Assembly (NCBI GenBank): GCA_016703945.1 | Contig: JADJBC010000002.1 | Location: forward strand, 579,147 to 643,146 | DNA length: 64,000 nt | Direction of reading: 5' to 3' | Origin: Candidatus Aalborgicola danicus | GTDB taxonomy: Bacteria; Pseudomonadota; Gammaproteobacteria; Burkholderiales; Burkholderiaceae_C | Shown: positions 24,866 through 33,720 of the stretch, in pieces | How the letters are laid out: each line of letters begins with the position of its first letter | Position numbering within the stretch: position 1 is the stretch's first letter | Translations under genes and position numbers: made by a program | Notes under the pieces: model-generated | The model's input: only the letters and a program-made list of their open reading frames with translations | Told to the model about the DNA's origin: nothing | Databases searched by the model: none

Positions 24866-25591
24866 ATGGCGTGGGACTGGCAGGTATTTCTCAATGACGA
24901 TGGCAGTGGCGGGAGAACCTACCTGCAGTGGATGATGGACGCCTGGGGCTGGACCCTGTCCGTTGCCGGCAGCGCCTGGGTCGTCGCCATGGTAGTGGGG
25001 GCATTGATCGGCACCCTGCGCACCTTGCCCGACAACCCCTGGCTGGTGCGTTTTGCCAATGTATGGGTGGAACTGTTTCGCAACATTCCGCTGCTGGTAC
25101 AGATTTTTCTCTGGTACTTTGTGGTACCCAAAATTTTTCCCGTCCTGCAAGGCGTTCCGAGCTTTGTGCTCGTCGTGTTTGCGCTGGGATTTTTTACCTC
25201 GGCACGGATTGCCGAGCAGGTGCGTGCCGGCATACAGTCCCTGCCCAAAGGTCAGCGTTACGCTGGCATGGCTATGGGCTTCACCACCCTGCAAACCTAC
25301 CGTTATGTGATTTTGCCCATGGCGTTTCGCATCATCCTGCCACCGCTGACCAGTGAATCCATGAATTTGTTGAAAAACTCATCGGTGGCCTTTGCCGTGT
25401 CGATTGCCGAACTGACCATGTTTGCGATGCAAGCCCAGGAAGAAACCTCTCGGGGCATCGAAATTTATATCGCCGTCACGGGTCTTTACGCCATTTCCGC
25501 CTTTGCGGTGAACCGTGTGATGGCCTTTGTCGAGAAGAAAGTACAAATCCCCGGCTACGTGGTCGCGGGCGGCACAGGCGGGGGGCACTGA
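24866..25591 (+). CDS. gltJ: Glutamate/aspartate ABC importer, permease GltJ
   Basis: 241 residues; ATG with GGGAGAG upstream. Hydrophobic inner-membrane protein of the His/Glu/Gln/Arg permease family with the EAA-type loop 'EQVRAGIQSLPKGQRYAGMAMGFTTLQTYRYVILPMAFRIILPP' for contact with the ATPase, and 'NVWVELFRNIPLLVQIFLWYF' typical of GltJ. Followed one base after its stop by gltK. It pairs with GltK in the membrane. Confidence 0.9.
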   Translation: MAWDWQVFLNDDGSGGRTYLQWMMDAWGWTLSVAGSAWVVAMVVGALIGTLRTLPDNPWLVRFANVWVELFRNIPLLVQIFLWYFVVPKIFPVLQGVPSFVLVVFALGFFTSARIAEQVRAGIQSLPKGQRYAGMAMGFTTLQTYRYVILPMAFRIILPPLTSESMNLLKNSSVAFAVSIAELTMFAMQAQEETSRGIEIYIAVTGLYAISAFAVNRVMAFVEKKVQIPGYVVAGGTGGGH

Positions 25592-25592
25592 C

Positions 25593-26261
25593 ATGGGCGG
25601 ACTCGACCTTACCTTCGTCAACTGGGACATCATCAACAAGTTTGTGCTGGGCGGTTTCATGTTCAGCGTCAACCTGACCATTGTTGCCACGCTGGGCGGC
25701 ATACTGTTTGGCACCATCCTGGCCTTGATGCGGCTGTCGGGCAACAAGGCACTGGCCTTGGTCGCCACGTTTTACGTCAACGGCATGCGCAGTGTGCCGC
25801 TGGTGATGGTGATTTTGTGGTTCTTCTTGCTGGTACCGCTCATCACCGGGCGGCCGGTAGGCGCGGAGCTGTCGGCAACCATCACCTTCATTGCCTTTGA
25901 AGCCGCCTACTTCAGCGAAATCATGCGGGCCGGCATCCAGTCCATCCCGCGTGGCCAGGTCCATGCCGGGCAGGCGCTGGGCATGACTTATTCGCAGAAC
26001 ATGCGACTGGTGGTGTTGCCGCAGGCCTTTCGCAACATGTTGCCGGTGCTGTTGACACAAACCATCATCCTGTTCCAGGACACATCGCTGGTGTATGCGA
26101 TTGGCGCTTACGACTTGCTCAAGGGCTTTGTGACCGCCGGCAAAATCTATGGTCGCCCCGAAGAGGCCTACCTGATGGCCGCCGTTTTGTACTTTGTCGT
26201 GTGTTTTGGACTGTCAGCGCTGGTCAAGCGCCTGCAGAACAAAATCGCCATCATCCGCTAA
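25593..26261 (+). CDS. gltK: Glutamate/aspartate ABC importer, permease GltK
   Basis: 222 residues from ATG 25593 (ACTGACATG: stop of gltJ directly before it). Several membrane helices and the EAA loop 'RAGIQSIPRGQVHAGQALGMTYSQNMRLVVLPQAFRNMLP'. 'FYVNGMRSVPLVMVILWFFLLVPL' is typical of GltK. Second half of the permease dimer; gltL follows after 21 bases. Confidence 0.9.
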   Translation: MGGLDLTFVNWDIINKFVLGGFMFSVNLTIVATLGGILFGTILALMRLSGNKALALVATFYVNGMRSVPLVMVILWFFLLVPLITGRPVGAELSATITFIAFEAAYFSEIMRAGIQSIPRGQVHAGQALGMTYSQNMRLVVLPQAFRNMLPVLLTQTIILFQDTSLVYAIGAYDLLKGFVTAGKIYGRPEEAYLMAAVLYFVVCFGLSALVKRLQNKIAIIR

Positions 26262-26282
26262 CCCTTTCCAATGATTTGAAAC

Positions 26283-27020
26283 ATGATCAAGATTGACAAC
26301 ATCTCCAAGTGGTACGGCCCGGTTCAGGTTCTGAACAATTGTTCGGTCACCATTTCAAAGGGCGACGTGGTGGTGGTTTGCGGGCCGTCGGGCTCTGGCA
26401 AATCCACGCTCATCAAAACCGTCAACGGCCTTGAGCCAGTGCAACAGGGCAAGATATTTGTCGACGGCACCGAACTGCAGGCACCCACCACCAACCTGCC
26501 CCAGTTGCGCAGCAAGGTTGGCATGGTGTTCCAGCATTTTGAGCTGTTTCCCCACCTGAGCGTTACGGAAAACCTGACCATTGCCCAGATCAAGGTCTTG
26601 GGTCGCTCGCCAGACGAAGCCAATGTCCGCGGCCTGAAGATGCTGGACCGCGTGGGCCTGATGGCGCACAAGGACAAGTTTCCCGGCCAGCTCTCGGGCG
26701 GCCAGCAGCAACGTGTGGCCATTGCCCGCGCATTGTCGATGGACCCCATCGTGATGCTGTTTGACGAACCCACATCGGCGCTGGACCCGGAAATGGTGGG
26801 CGAAGTGCTTGACGTGATGGTGACCCTGGCCAAAGAAGGAATGACCATGATGGTGGTCACGCACGAAATGGGATTTGCCCGCAAGGTGGCCAGCCGGGTC
26901 ATCTTTATCGACGTGGGTGGCAAAATTCTGGAAGACTGCTCCAAGGACGAGTTCTTTAGCCACCCGGAGAATCGGCAGACCCGCACCAAGGATTTCCTGA
27001 GCAAGATTCTTCAGCATTAA
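26283..27020 (+). CDS. gltL: Glutamate/aspartate ABC importer, ATP-binding protein GltL
   Basis: 245 residues. Walker A GPSGSGKST near 36-44, Q-loop, ABC signature LSGGQQQR, Walker B VMLFDEPTSALDPE and the switch His (VVTHEMGFA) are intact. It powers the GltJK permease. The second importer operon starts about 100 bases downstream with its own promoter. Confidence 0.92.
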   Translation: MIKIDNISKWYGPVQVLNNCSVTISKGDVVVVCGPSGSGKSTLIKTVNGLEPVQQGKIFVDGTELQAPTTNLPQLRSKVGMVFQHFELFPHLSVTENLTIAQIKVLGRSPDEANVRGLKMLDRVGLMAHKDKFPGQLSGGQQQRVAIARALSMDPIVMLFDEPTSALDPEMVGEVLDVMVTLAKEGMTMMVVTHEMGFARKVASRVIFIDVGGKILEDCSKDEFFSHPENRQTRTKDFLSKILQH

Positions 27021-27066
27021 ATCCATCGAATCCCTTCATGGGAGGCGGCGCGTGGTGCTGCAAAAG

Positions 27067-27082
27067 TGGCACAGTGCGTGCA
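27067..27082 (+). promoter_or_regulatory. Sigma-54-type -24/-12 promoter of the aap-type operon
   Basis: TGGCACAGTGCGTGCA fits TGGCACGnnnnTTGCW at all but two positions, with GG at 27068-27069 and GC at 27080-27081, exactly 12 bases apart. Expected start near 27093, 25 bases before the aapJ ATG. Confidence 0.55.
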
Positions 27083-27117
27083 TACTGAAACCCCGTCATT
27101 AACTGGAGTACGTGCTG

Positions 27118-28149
27118 ATGAAATTGAATACCGTGAAAGTCGTCGCCACCGTTGTGGCTTCCCTGGGTGCGCTGCTGGCAGCCCCCGCCCACGCTGGCAA
27201 AACACTGGACGGCATCAAGGCCCGTGGCCAGGTCATTTGTGGTGTGCACACCGGCTTGGCAGGGTTCTCGGCCGCTGACTCCAGCGGCAAGTGGAATGGC
27301 CTGGACTCTGACATCTGCCGCGCCATTGCAGCGGCCACGCTGGGTGATGGCGACAAGGTGAAATATGTCCCCCTGCCCGCGCAGGCCCGCTTTACCGCAC
27401 TGCAGTCTGGCGAAATTGACGTGTTGTCACGCAATACCACGTTCACGCTGACCCGCGACGCATCGCTGGGTCTGAACCAGACCGCCGTGACCTACTACGA
27501 CGGCCAGGGTTTCATGGTTCCGGTCAAGAGCAAGATCAAGAGCGCCAAGCAGCTCAAAGGCCAAACAATTTGTGTGCAGTCCGGTACCACCACCGAAAAG
27601 AACCTGACCGATTTCTCCAAGGCCAACGCTCTGAATATCAAACCGGTCGTGTTTGAAAAACTCGAAGCGGTTGAAGGTGCCTACTTTTCGGGCCGTTGCA
27701 TCGCCTACACCACGGACGCCTCCGGCCTGGCTTCGGTGCGCAACAAGTCTGCCAAGAACCCGGCCGACCACATCATCCTGCCGGAAATCATTTCCAAAGA
27801 ACCGCTGGGGCCGCTGGTGCGCCGCGGTGACGACGAGTGGTTTGCCATCGTCAAGTGGGTCATCTACGGCCTGATTGAAGCCGAGGAATATGGCGTAACA
27901 CAAGCCAATGTGGATGCGATGAAGACCAGCGCCGATCCCGTGGTGGGCCGTATTCTGGGCACCACCGAGGACACCGGCAAGCTGCTGGGCCTGGACAAGG
28001 AATGGCTGGCCCGCGCCATCAAGACCACCGGCAACTACGGCGAAATTTTCGAGCGCAACGTCGGCCCCAAGTCGGCGCTGCAATTGCCACGCGGCTTGAA
28101 CAATCTGTGGAACAAGGGCGGCATCATGTACGCCTATCCGGTTCGCTGA
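27118..28149 (+). CDS. aapJ: General L-amino-acid ABC importer, binding protein AapJ
   Basis: 343 residues from ATG 27118 (GGAG ten bases upstream; a GTG six bases earlier is possible). Signal peptide 1-24 ends APAHA. 'DGIKARGQVICGVHTGLAGFSAADSSGKWNGLDSDICRAIAAA' and the C-terminal 'YGEIFERNVGPKSALQLPRGLNNLWNKGGIMYAYPVR' are signatures of AapJ/BztA, which are longer (about 340) than ordinary family-3 binding proteins. Binds a broad range of polar and some non-polar L-amino acids in the periplasm. Confidence 0.92.
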   Translation: MKLNTVKVVATVVASLGALLAAPAHAGKTLDGIKARGQVICGVHTGLAGFSAADSSGKWNGLDSDICRAIAAATLGDGDKVKYVPLPAQARFTALQSGEIDVLSRNTTFTLTRDASLGLNQTAVTYYDGQGFMVPVKSKIKSAKQLKGQTICVQSGTTTEKNLTDFSKANALNIKPVVFEKLEAVEGAYFSGRCIAYTTDASGLASVRNKSAKNPADHIILPEIISKEPLGPLVRRGDDEWFAIVKWVIYGLIEAEEYGVTQANVDAMKTSADPVVGRILGTTEDTGKLLGLDKEWLARAIKTTGNYGEIFERNVGPKSALQLPRGLNNLWNKGGIMYAYPVR

Positions 28150-28171
28150 TCCGCTGACCCCTGGTCCGTCA

Positions 28172-28205
28172 AGGGCAGTCGGGGCTTTGCTCCGCTGCCC
28201 TTTTT
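28172..28205 (+). terminator. Intercistronic terminator/attenuator between aapJ and aapQ
   Basis: AGGGCAG...CTGCCCTTTTT: six to seven base-pair stem with an inner CGG/CCG pairing and five T residues. Partial termination here would make more AapJ than permease, the usual ratio for such importers. Confidence 0.7.
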
Positions 28206-28230
28206 CACAACGCATGGTCAGGTTTTCCGT

Positions 28231-29388
28231 ATGAAGAAGAAACCGTTCTCCTGGCGCAGCCAGGCCTTTCGCGCCCTGGTGTACCAGGTGCTTGCGATCA
28301 CCGGCATTGGCTTGGTGGTCTGGTTCCTGGCCCACAACACGGCCACCAACATGCGCATTCGCGGCATCCAGAGCGGCTTTGACTTCCTGACCAGCGCCGC
28401 CGGTTTTGACATCGGCGAAAGCCTTTACCCCTTTGATTCGGGCGAGCCCTATTGGCGCGCCTTCCTGATCGGCGTGACCAACACGCTGCGGGTGGCGGTG
28501 CTGGGCATCGTGCTCACGACCATCCTGGGCACCCTGATAGGCATTGGCCGGTTCTCGCGCAATGTGCTGGTGCGCGGACTGTGCGCCACCTATGTGGAGG
28601 TGTTTCGCAATATCCCCATCCTGCTGCAACTGCTGATGTGGTACCTGCTATTCACCGAACTGCTCCCCGCCTCCACCGAACCCCTGGTGCTGGGCCCTCT
28701 GTTTCTGAGCAAGGGCGGACTGAACTTCCCCATCCCCATCTGGGCCAGTGGGCACGCCTGGGCAGCGTGGGCTCTGGTGGCAGGACTGCTTCCAGCCTGG
28801 CTGTACCGCAGGCGCTCCATCCTCATGTTCGAGCGCACCGGCCACCCCGCCAGCACATTCTGGATGCCGCTGCTGGTGGTGCTGTGCTGTGGCGCGCTGG
28901 GCTGGCTGCTCGGTGGTGCGCCCGCAAACTTCGACAACCCCAAGCAGGGTGAATTCGCCATAGAAAACGGGGGTGCCCTGACGCCGGAGTTTCTGTCCGT
29001 ATTGCTGGGCCTGACCATCTACACCGCAGCATTTGTGGCCGAAGTGGTGCGCAGCGGCATCCAGTCGGTGCCACGTGGCCAGGTGGAGGCCGCCAGTGCA
29101 CTGGGCCTGTCACCGGCACAGGAAATGCGGCTGGTGACGCTGCCGCAGGCCTTGCGCGTGATCATTCCACCCATGACCAACCAGTACCTGAACCTGACCA
29201 AGAATTCCTCGCTGGCCGTCGCCATTGGTTACCCGGACGTGGTGTCCATTGCCAACACCGCCATCAACCAGACCGGACGTGCGGTGGAGTGTATTTCAGT
29301 CATCATGCTGGTCTACCTGAGCACCTCGCTGGCGACCTCGTTGCTGATGAACTGGTACAACGCTAGATCGGCCATCAAGGAGCGTTGA
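28231..29388 (+). CDS. aapQ: General L-amino-acid ABC importer, permease AapQ
   Basis: 385 residues, long for a permease because of an insert between the first helices, as usual for AapQ/BztB. N-terminal 'AFRALVYQVLAITGIGLVVWFLAHNTATNMRIRGIQSGFDFL' and the C-terminal EAA loop 'VRSGIQSVPRGQVEAASALGLSPAQEMRLVTLPQALRVIIPPMTNQYLNLTKNSS' are diagnostic. Its stop lies two bases before the aapM ATG, indicating co-translation. Forms the membrane dimer with AapM. Confidence 0.92.
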   Translation: MKKKPFSWRSQAFRALVYQVLAITGIGLVVWFLAHNTATNMRIRGIQSGFDFLTSAAGFDIGESLYPFDSGEPYWRAFLIGVTNTLRVAVLGIVLTTILGTLIGIGRFSRNVLVRGLCATYVEVFRNIPILLQLLMWYLLFTELLPASTEPLVLGPLFLSKGGLNFPIPIWASGHAWAAWALVAGLLPAWLYRRRSILMFERTGHPASTFWMPLLVVLCCGALGWLLGGAPANFDNPKQGEFAIENGGALTPEFLSVLLGLTIYTAAFVAEVVRSGIQSVPRGQVEAASALGLSPAQEMRLVTLPQALRVIIPPMTNQYLNLTKNSSLAVAIGYPDVVSIANTAINQTGRAVECISVIMLVYLSTSLATSLLMNWYNARSAIKER

Positions 29389-29390
29389 GC

Positions 29391-30494
29391 ATGGCTGCAC
29401 AAACCTTTCAACCCATTGCCTCGCGGCCCGCACCGGTCAAGACCGAAGGTCTGGTGCCCTGGATTCGGGCCAACCTGTTTGGCAACTGGCAGACATCGGC
29501 AGGCACCATCATTCTGGGTGGTCTGCTGCTGTGGATCGTGCCCAACCTGCTGGGTTGGGCCCTGTTCCGCGCCGCCTGGGCGCCCGATGCCGAGGCCTGC
29601 CGGCTGGACGGTGTTGGTGCCTGCTGGGGCGTGGTGGCCGAGAAATACCGCCTGATCATTTTTGGCCGCTATCCGTTCGAGGAACAGTGGCGCCCGCTGG
29701 TGGCCACTGTGCTGATGGTCGGCCTGCTGGTGGCCAGTTGCGCGCGGGCTTTCTGGAAACCCTGGCTGGCGCTGCTGTGGCTGGCTGTGCTGGGGGCGTA
29801 TTTCACCATCATGTTCGGCGGGGTGCTGGGCTTGACCCAGGTCGAGACCGACCGCTGGGGCGGCCTGCCGCTGACCATTCTGCTGGCCTCGCTGTCGATT
29901 GCCATGGCCTTCCCCATCGCGCTGCTGGTGGCGCTGGGGCGGCGCTCCAACATGCCGGCCATCCGCAGCGCCTGCACCGTTTATGTGGAGTTGATCCGCG
30001 GTGTGCCGCTGATCTCGGTGCTGTTCATGGCGTCGTTCATGTTTCCACTGTTCATGCCGCAGGGCTTCACCATCGACGTGCTGATCCGTGTGCTGGTGGG
30101 CATTACCTTGTTTGCCGCGGCCTACATGGCCGAAGTCATACGCGGCGGGTTGCAGGCGATTCCCAAAGGACAGGTGGAAGCGGCTGCCACGCTGGGCCTG
30201 TCGTACTGGCAGACGCAGCGCAAAATCGTACTGCCACAGGCGCTGGCCATGGTGGTGCCGGGCATCATGAACGGGTTTATTTCCACCTTCAAGGACACCT
30301 CCCTGGTCACCATCGTGAGCTTGTATGAGCTGACCGGTGCCATGGGGCTGGCGCTGAACTCGGATGCCGACTGGCGCCCCTTCAAGATCGAGGGTTACCT
30401 GTTCATTGCCTCCATTTATTTCATCTTCTGCTTCTCCATGTCGCGCTACAGCCACTGGGTCGAAAAGCAGGTCAACAAGTCAAAGCAACGATAA
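29391..30494 (+). CDS. aapM: General L-amino-acid ABC importer, permease AapM
   Basis: 367 residues from ATG 29391 (AAGGAGCG nine to ten bases upstream, inside the end of aapQ). Long N-terminal part with several helices, then 'YVELIRGVPLISVLFMASFMFPLFMPQGF' and the EAA loop 'IRGGLQAIPKGQVEAAATLGLSYWQTQRKIVLPQALAMVVPGI'. Typical AapM/BztC. Four bases separate its stop from aapP. Confidence 0.92.
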   Translation: MAAQTFQPIASRPAPVKTEGLVPWIRANLFGNWQTSAGTIILGGLLLWIVPNLLGWALFRAAWAPDAEACRLDGVGACWGVVAEKYRLIIFGRYPFEEQWRPLVATVLMVGLLVASCARAFWKPWLALLWLAVLGAYFTIMFGGVLGLTQVETDRWGGLPLTILLASLSIAMAFPIALLVALGRRSNMPAIRSACTVYVELIRGVPLISVLFMASFMFPLFMPQGFTIDVLIRVLVGITLFAAAYMAEVIRGGLQAIPKGQVEAAATLGLSYWQTQRKIVLPQALAMVVPGIMNGFISTFKDTSLVTIVSLYELTGAMGLALNSDADWRPFKIEGYLFIASIYFIFCFSMSRYSHWVEKQVNKSKQR

Positions 30495-30498
30495 ATCC

Positions 30499-31242
30499 AT
30501 GTCCCAACCCATCATCACGTTCGACAAGGTCAATAAATGGTATGGCAACAACTTCCATGTGTTGCGCGACATTGACCTGCAGGTCGCCAAAGGCGAGCGC
30601 ATCGTCATCTGCGGGCCATCGGGCTCCGGCAAATCCACACTGATCCGCTGCATCAACCGCCTGGAGGAACACCAGGAAGGCCGCCTGATCGTGGACGGTG
30701 TGGAACTCAGCGACGACGTCAAGGCCATCGACCAGGTGCGCAAGGAAGTCGGCATGGTGTTCCAGCAATTCAACCTGTTCCCGCACCTCACCGTGCTGGA
30801 AAACTTGACACTCTCCCCGATGTGGGTGGGCAAGATGCCCAAGAAAGAGGCCGAAGAAAAGGCCATGGAGCAGCTCAACCGGGTGCGCATTGCCGAGCAG
30901 GCTGGCAAATACCCGCTACAGCTCTCCGGTGGTCAGCAGCAGCGCGTGGCCATCGCCCGCGCGCTGTGCCTGAAACCCAAGATCATGCTGTTTGACGAGC
31001 CCACCAGCGCGCTGGACCCCGAGATGATCAAGGAAGTGCTGGACGTCATGATTGCGCTGGCCAACCAGGGCATCACGATGATTTGTGTAACCCATGAAAT
31101 GGGCTTTGCCAAGGCCGTGGCCGACCGTGTGATCTTCATGGACCAGGGCCAGATCGTCGAGCAAAACAACCCGCACGACTTCTTCAACAATCCGCAGAAC
31201 GAACGCAGCCGGGACTTCCTCTCGAAGATTCTGGGGCATTGA
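30499..31242 (+). CDS. aapP: General L-amino-acid ABC importer, ATP-binding protein AapP
   Basis: 247 residues from ATG 30499; an upstream frame extension within aapM is rejected. Walker A GPSGSGKST, signature LSGGQQQR, Walker B IMLFDEPTSALDPE, switch His VTHEMGFA. 'QFNLFPHLTVLENLTLSPMWVGKMPKKEAEE' is AapP-like. Last gene of the aapJQMP operon; a DMT gene follows after 22 bases and may be read through. Confidence 0.92.
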   Translation: MSQPIITFDKVNKWYGNNFHVLRDIDLQVAKGERIVICGPSGSGKSTLIRCINRLEEHQEGRLIVDGVELSDDVKAIDQVRKEVGMVFQQFNLFPHLTVLENLTLSPMWVGKMPKKEAEEKAMEQLNRVRIAEQAGKYPLQLSGGQQQRVAIARALCLKPKIMLFDEPTSALDPEMIKEVLDVMIALANQGITMICVTHEMGFAKAVADRVIFMDQGQIVEQNNPHDFFNNPQNERSRDFLSKILGH

Positions 31243-31264
31243 AGGCAGTGTTCCAATAGCATCA

Positions 31265-32122
31265 ATGACCCGTCGATTTTCCAATGCCTTCCCGCTCGTT
31301 TTTGTGTTGCTGTGGTCTACCGGTTTCATCGGCGCCCGGCTGGGCTTGCCACACACCGAGCCGCTGACGTTTTTGCTCATTCGTTATATCGCCGTGCTGG
31401 CCTGCATGACTCTGGTCGCCGTGCTCACGCGTGCGCCCTGGCCCGCAAGCGCCAGCGCCTGGTTTCACATCGGCGTGGCCGGCCTGTTATTGCACGGGGT
31501 GTACCTGGGCGGTGTGTTCATTGCCATCTCCAAGGGTCTGCCCGCCGGCGTGGCCAGTCTGGTGGTGGGTGTGCAACCCTTGCTGACGGCCGTGGGTGCC
31601 GGATGGCTGTTGCAGGAGACGGTCCTGAAACGCCAGTGGGTGGGGCTTTTGCTGGGCCTGCTGGGTGTGGGCCTGGTGGTCTTTGGCAAGATTGGTTCGG
31701 GCTTCGGGATGGAGGCCCTGTGGCCCGCCATCGCAGCGCTGATCGGCATCACCGCAGGAACGCTGTACCAGAAGCGCTTTTGCGCACCGTTTGACTGGCG
31801 CACCGGCGCCATCGCGCAATTCTTACCCACCGCCCTGCTCACCTTTGTCGGCGCCTGGCTCACCGAGACGTTTCGGGTGGATTGGACCGGCGAGTTGGTG
31901 TTTGCCATGGGCTGGCTGGTCTTGGTGTTGTCCATTGGCGCCATCAGCCTTTTGAACTGGCTGATCCGCCACAGTGACGCAGTGAATGTCGCCAGCCTGT
32001 TCTACCTGGTGCCGCCTTGCACCGCACTGGTCGCCTGGTTGCTGTTCGATGAAGCCTTTACCGGCATGGCACTGGCCGGTATGGCATTGACGGTGTGGGC
32101 TGTATATCTGGCACGCAAGTAA
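31265..32122 (+). CDS. DMT/EamA-family transporter
   Basis: 285 residues, about ten membrane helices in two EamA repeats ('VLLWSTGFIGARLGLPHTEPLTFLLIRY' at the start of the first; 'LYQKRFCAPFDWRTGAIAQFLPTALL' at the start of the second). No clear ribosome site; it probably depends on read-through from aapP. Members export amino acids or other small metabolites; here the position after two amino-acid importers suggests, but does not prove, an amino-acid or metabolite exporter. Confidence 0.82.
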   Translation: MTRRFSNAFPLVFVLLWSTGFIGARLGLPHTEPLTFLLIRYIAVLACMTLVAVLTRAPWPASASAWFHIGVAGLLLHGVYLGGVFIAISKGLPAGVASLVVGVQPLLTAVGAGWLLQETVLKRQWVGLLLGLLGVGLVVFGKIGSGFGMEALWPAIAALIGITAGTLYQKRFCAPFDWRTGAIAQFLPTALLTFVGAWLTETFRVDWTGELVFAMGWLVLVLSIGAISLLNWLIRHSDAVNVASLFYLVPPCTALVAWLLFDEAFTGMALAGMALTVWAVYLARK

Positions 32123-32182
32123 TGTGTGCTGCGACGTTACCGGCTCCCTCTGGCCGTCGCGAAGTACCCGGTGCTTACAAGG

Positions 32183-33673
32183 TCAAAAGTAATCACCAAC
32201 CTGGAACCGTCGCGTCTTGAGCCAGTATTCCCAGGTGTAGCCTGGCCACAGGGTGTCGATGTGACCATCGGCATTCTGGTACCAACTCTTGCAGCCAGAG
32301 GTCCAGACCGTTCCCTGCATCTTGCGCTGGTTCAGCCGGTAGTCGTCCTGCTGCACCTCGGGCCTGAGCCGCAATGTTTTCTGGCCACTCTGGTGCAGAT
32401 TGGCCAGCGCGCGCACGATGTAGTCCACCTGGCACTCGATCATGAAGATGATGGAGTTGTGGCCCAGACCCGTATTGGGCCCCACCAGCAGGAACAAATT
32501 GGGAAAACCGGCAACGGTAATGCCCAGCCGGGTGGCCGCAGGCTGCGTGCGCCAGACATCTCCGAGCTCGGGAGCCGGGGTGACGCTGGTGCCTGGCACA
32601 TCCGCAGCCGGGTTCTCGCCATACACGCGCATCGGAGCCACAAACTCGGTGGCCTTGAAGCCGGTGCCCCAGATGATCACGTCGCAGAGGTACACCGTGC
32701 CATCGGCACCAACCACGCCGTTGGGTGTAATGCCGGCCACGGCCTGCGTCACCAGGCGCACATTGGCGCGCTGCAATGCGGGAAACCAGGTGTTGGAGAT
32801 CAACAGCCGCTTGCAGCCCGGGTTGAAGTCCGGCGTCAGCGCCTGGCGCATGGCGGGGTCGGCCACCTGCCTGCGCAGATGAAGGCCAGCCAGCCGTCTG
32901 AGCATGCCTTGCATGTATTTTGATCCCATGAAACCCATGCCGATCCACTCATTGAACCAGTACACCCGCCAACGGCTCAAGCGTTGCAGGCCGGGCACCC
33001 ACCGATACGCCCAACGGCGCAAGGCGCCATAGGGGTTGTCAAAGCGCGGAACCACCCAGGCAGGGGTGCGCTGGAACACATCGACCTGCGCAGCATCTGG
33101 CGCAATCTCCGGAACAAACTGGATGGCGCTGGCACCGGTGCCGACCACGGCGATGCGTTTGCCCTTCAGGTCCACACCGTGGCGCCAGTGGCCAGAGTGA
33201 AACGATCCCCCGGCGAAACTGCCCATGCCCGGAATATCCGGAATGGCAGGCTTGTTCAGCGGGCCGGTAGCCAGAATGACGTGGCGCGCCAGTAGGGGTT
33301 CCTGCCCCTGCAACTCCACCTGCCAGCAGGCCTGGTCAGCCAACCAGCGCAGGACCTGCACGTCACTGTTGAAGCGGATCAGGGGCCGCAGCGCGTACTG
33401 TTCCGTCACTCGCAGAATGTAGTCTTGGATCTCCTGCTGCTGGGGATAGGGTCGCGTCCATTGGGTGTTGGGTGCAAACGAGAACGAGTAAAGGTGCGAA
33501 GGCACATCGCACGCACAGCCCGGGTAGACGTTGTCACGCCAGGTGCCGCCCACCTCGCCACTGCGCTCCAGAATCACCAGCGACTGGACGCCGCTCTCCC
33601 GCAAACGAATGGCGGCACACAAGCCGCCAAAGCCTGCCCCAATGATGGCCACGTCGTGAAAATGTTGTTGCAT
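32183..33673 (-). CDS. Flavin-containing monooxygenase of Baeyer-Villiger type
   Basis: 496 residues. FAD motif GAGFGG at 12-17, the Baeyer-Villiger fingerprint FxGxxxHxxxW at 153-163 (FAGGSFHSGHW), the NADPH motif GTGASA at 178-183, and 'RVYGENPAADVPGTSVTPAPELGDVWRTQPAATRLGITVAGFPNLFLLVGPNTGLGHNS' are all present. These enzymes insert oxygen next to a ketone, giving esters or lactones, with NADPH and O2. Convergent with the DMT gene (60 bases between stops) and 47 bases after the start of... the M14 gene on the same strand upstream. Substrate unknown; a plain N-hydroxylating FMO is less likely. Confidence 0.87.
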   Translation of the reverse strand: MQQHFHDVAIIGAGFGGLCAAIRLRESGVQSLVILERSGEVGGTWRDNVYPGCACDVPSHLYSFSFAPNTQWTRPYPQQQEIQDYILRVTEQYALRPLIRFNSDVQVLRWLADQACWQVELQGQEPLLARHVILATGPLNKPAIPDIPGMGSFAGGSFHSGHWRHGVDLKGKRIAVVGTGASAIQFVPEIAPDAAQVDVFQRTPAWVVPRFDNPYGALRRWAYRWVPGLQRLSRWRVYWFNEWIGMGFMGSKYMQGMLRRLAGLHLRRQVADPAMRQALTPDFNPGCKRLLISNTWFPALQRANVRLVTQAVAGITPNGVVGADGTVYLCDVIIWGTGFKATEFVAPMRVYGENPAADVPGTSVTPAPELGDVWRTQPAATRLGITVAGFPNLFLLVGPNTGLGHNSIIFMIECQVDYIVRALANLHQSGQKTLRLRPEVQQDDYRLNQRKMQGTVWTSGCKSWYQNADGHIDTLWPGYTWEYWLKTRRFQVGDYF

Positions 33674-33720
33674 GCGCAGAAGTTAACACGGAGCCCTTCC
33701 ACGCGGCAAACCCCTGAAAC

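Noticed and set aside
27427..28629. 400-codon open frame on the minus strand
   Set aside because: Opposite aapJ and aapQ; His/Gln/Gly-rich shadow without domains.
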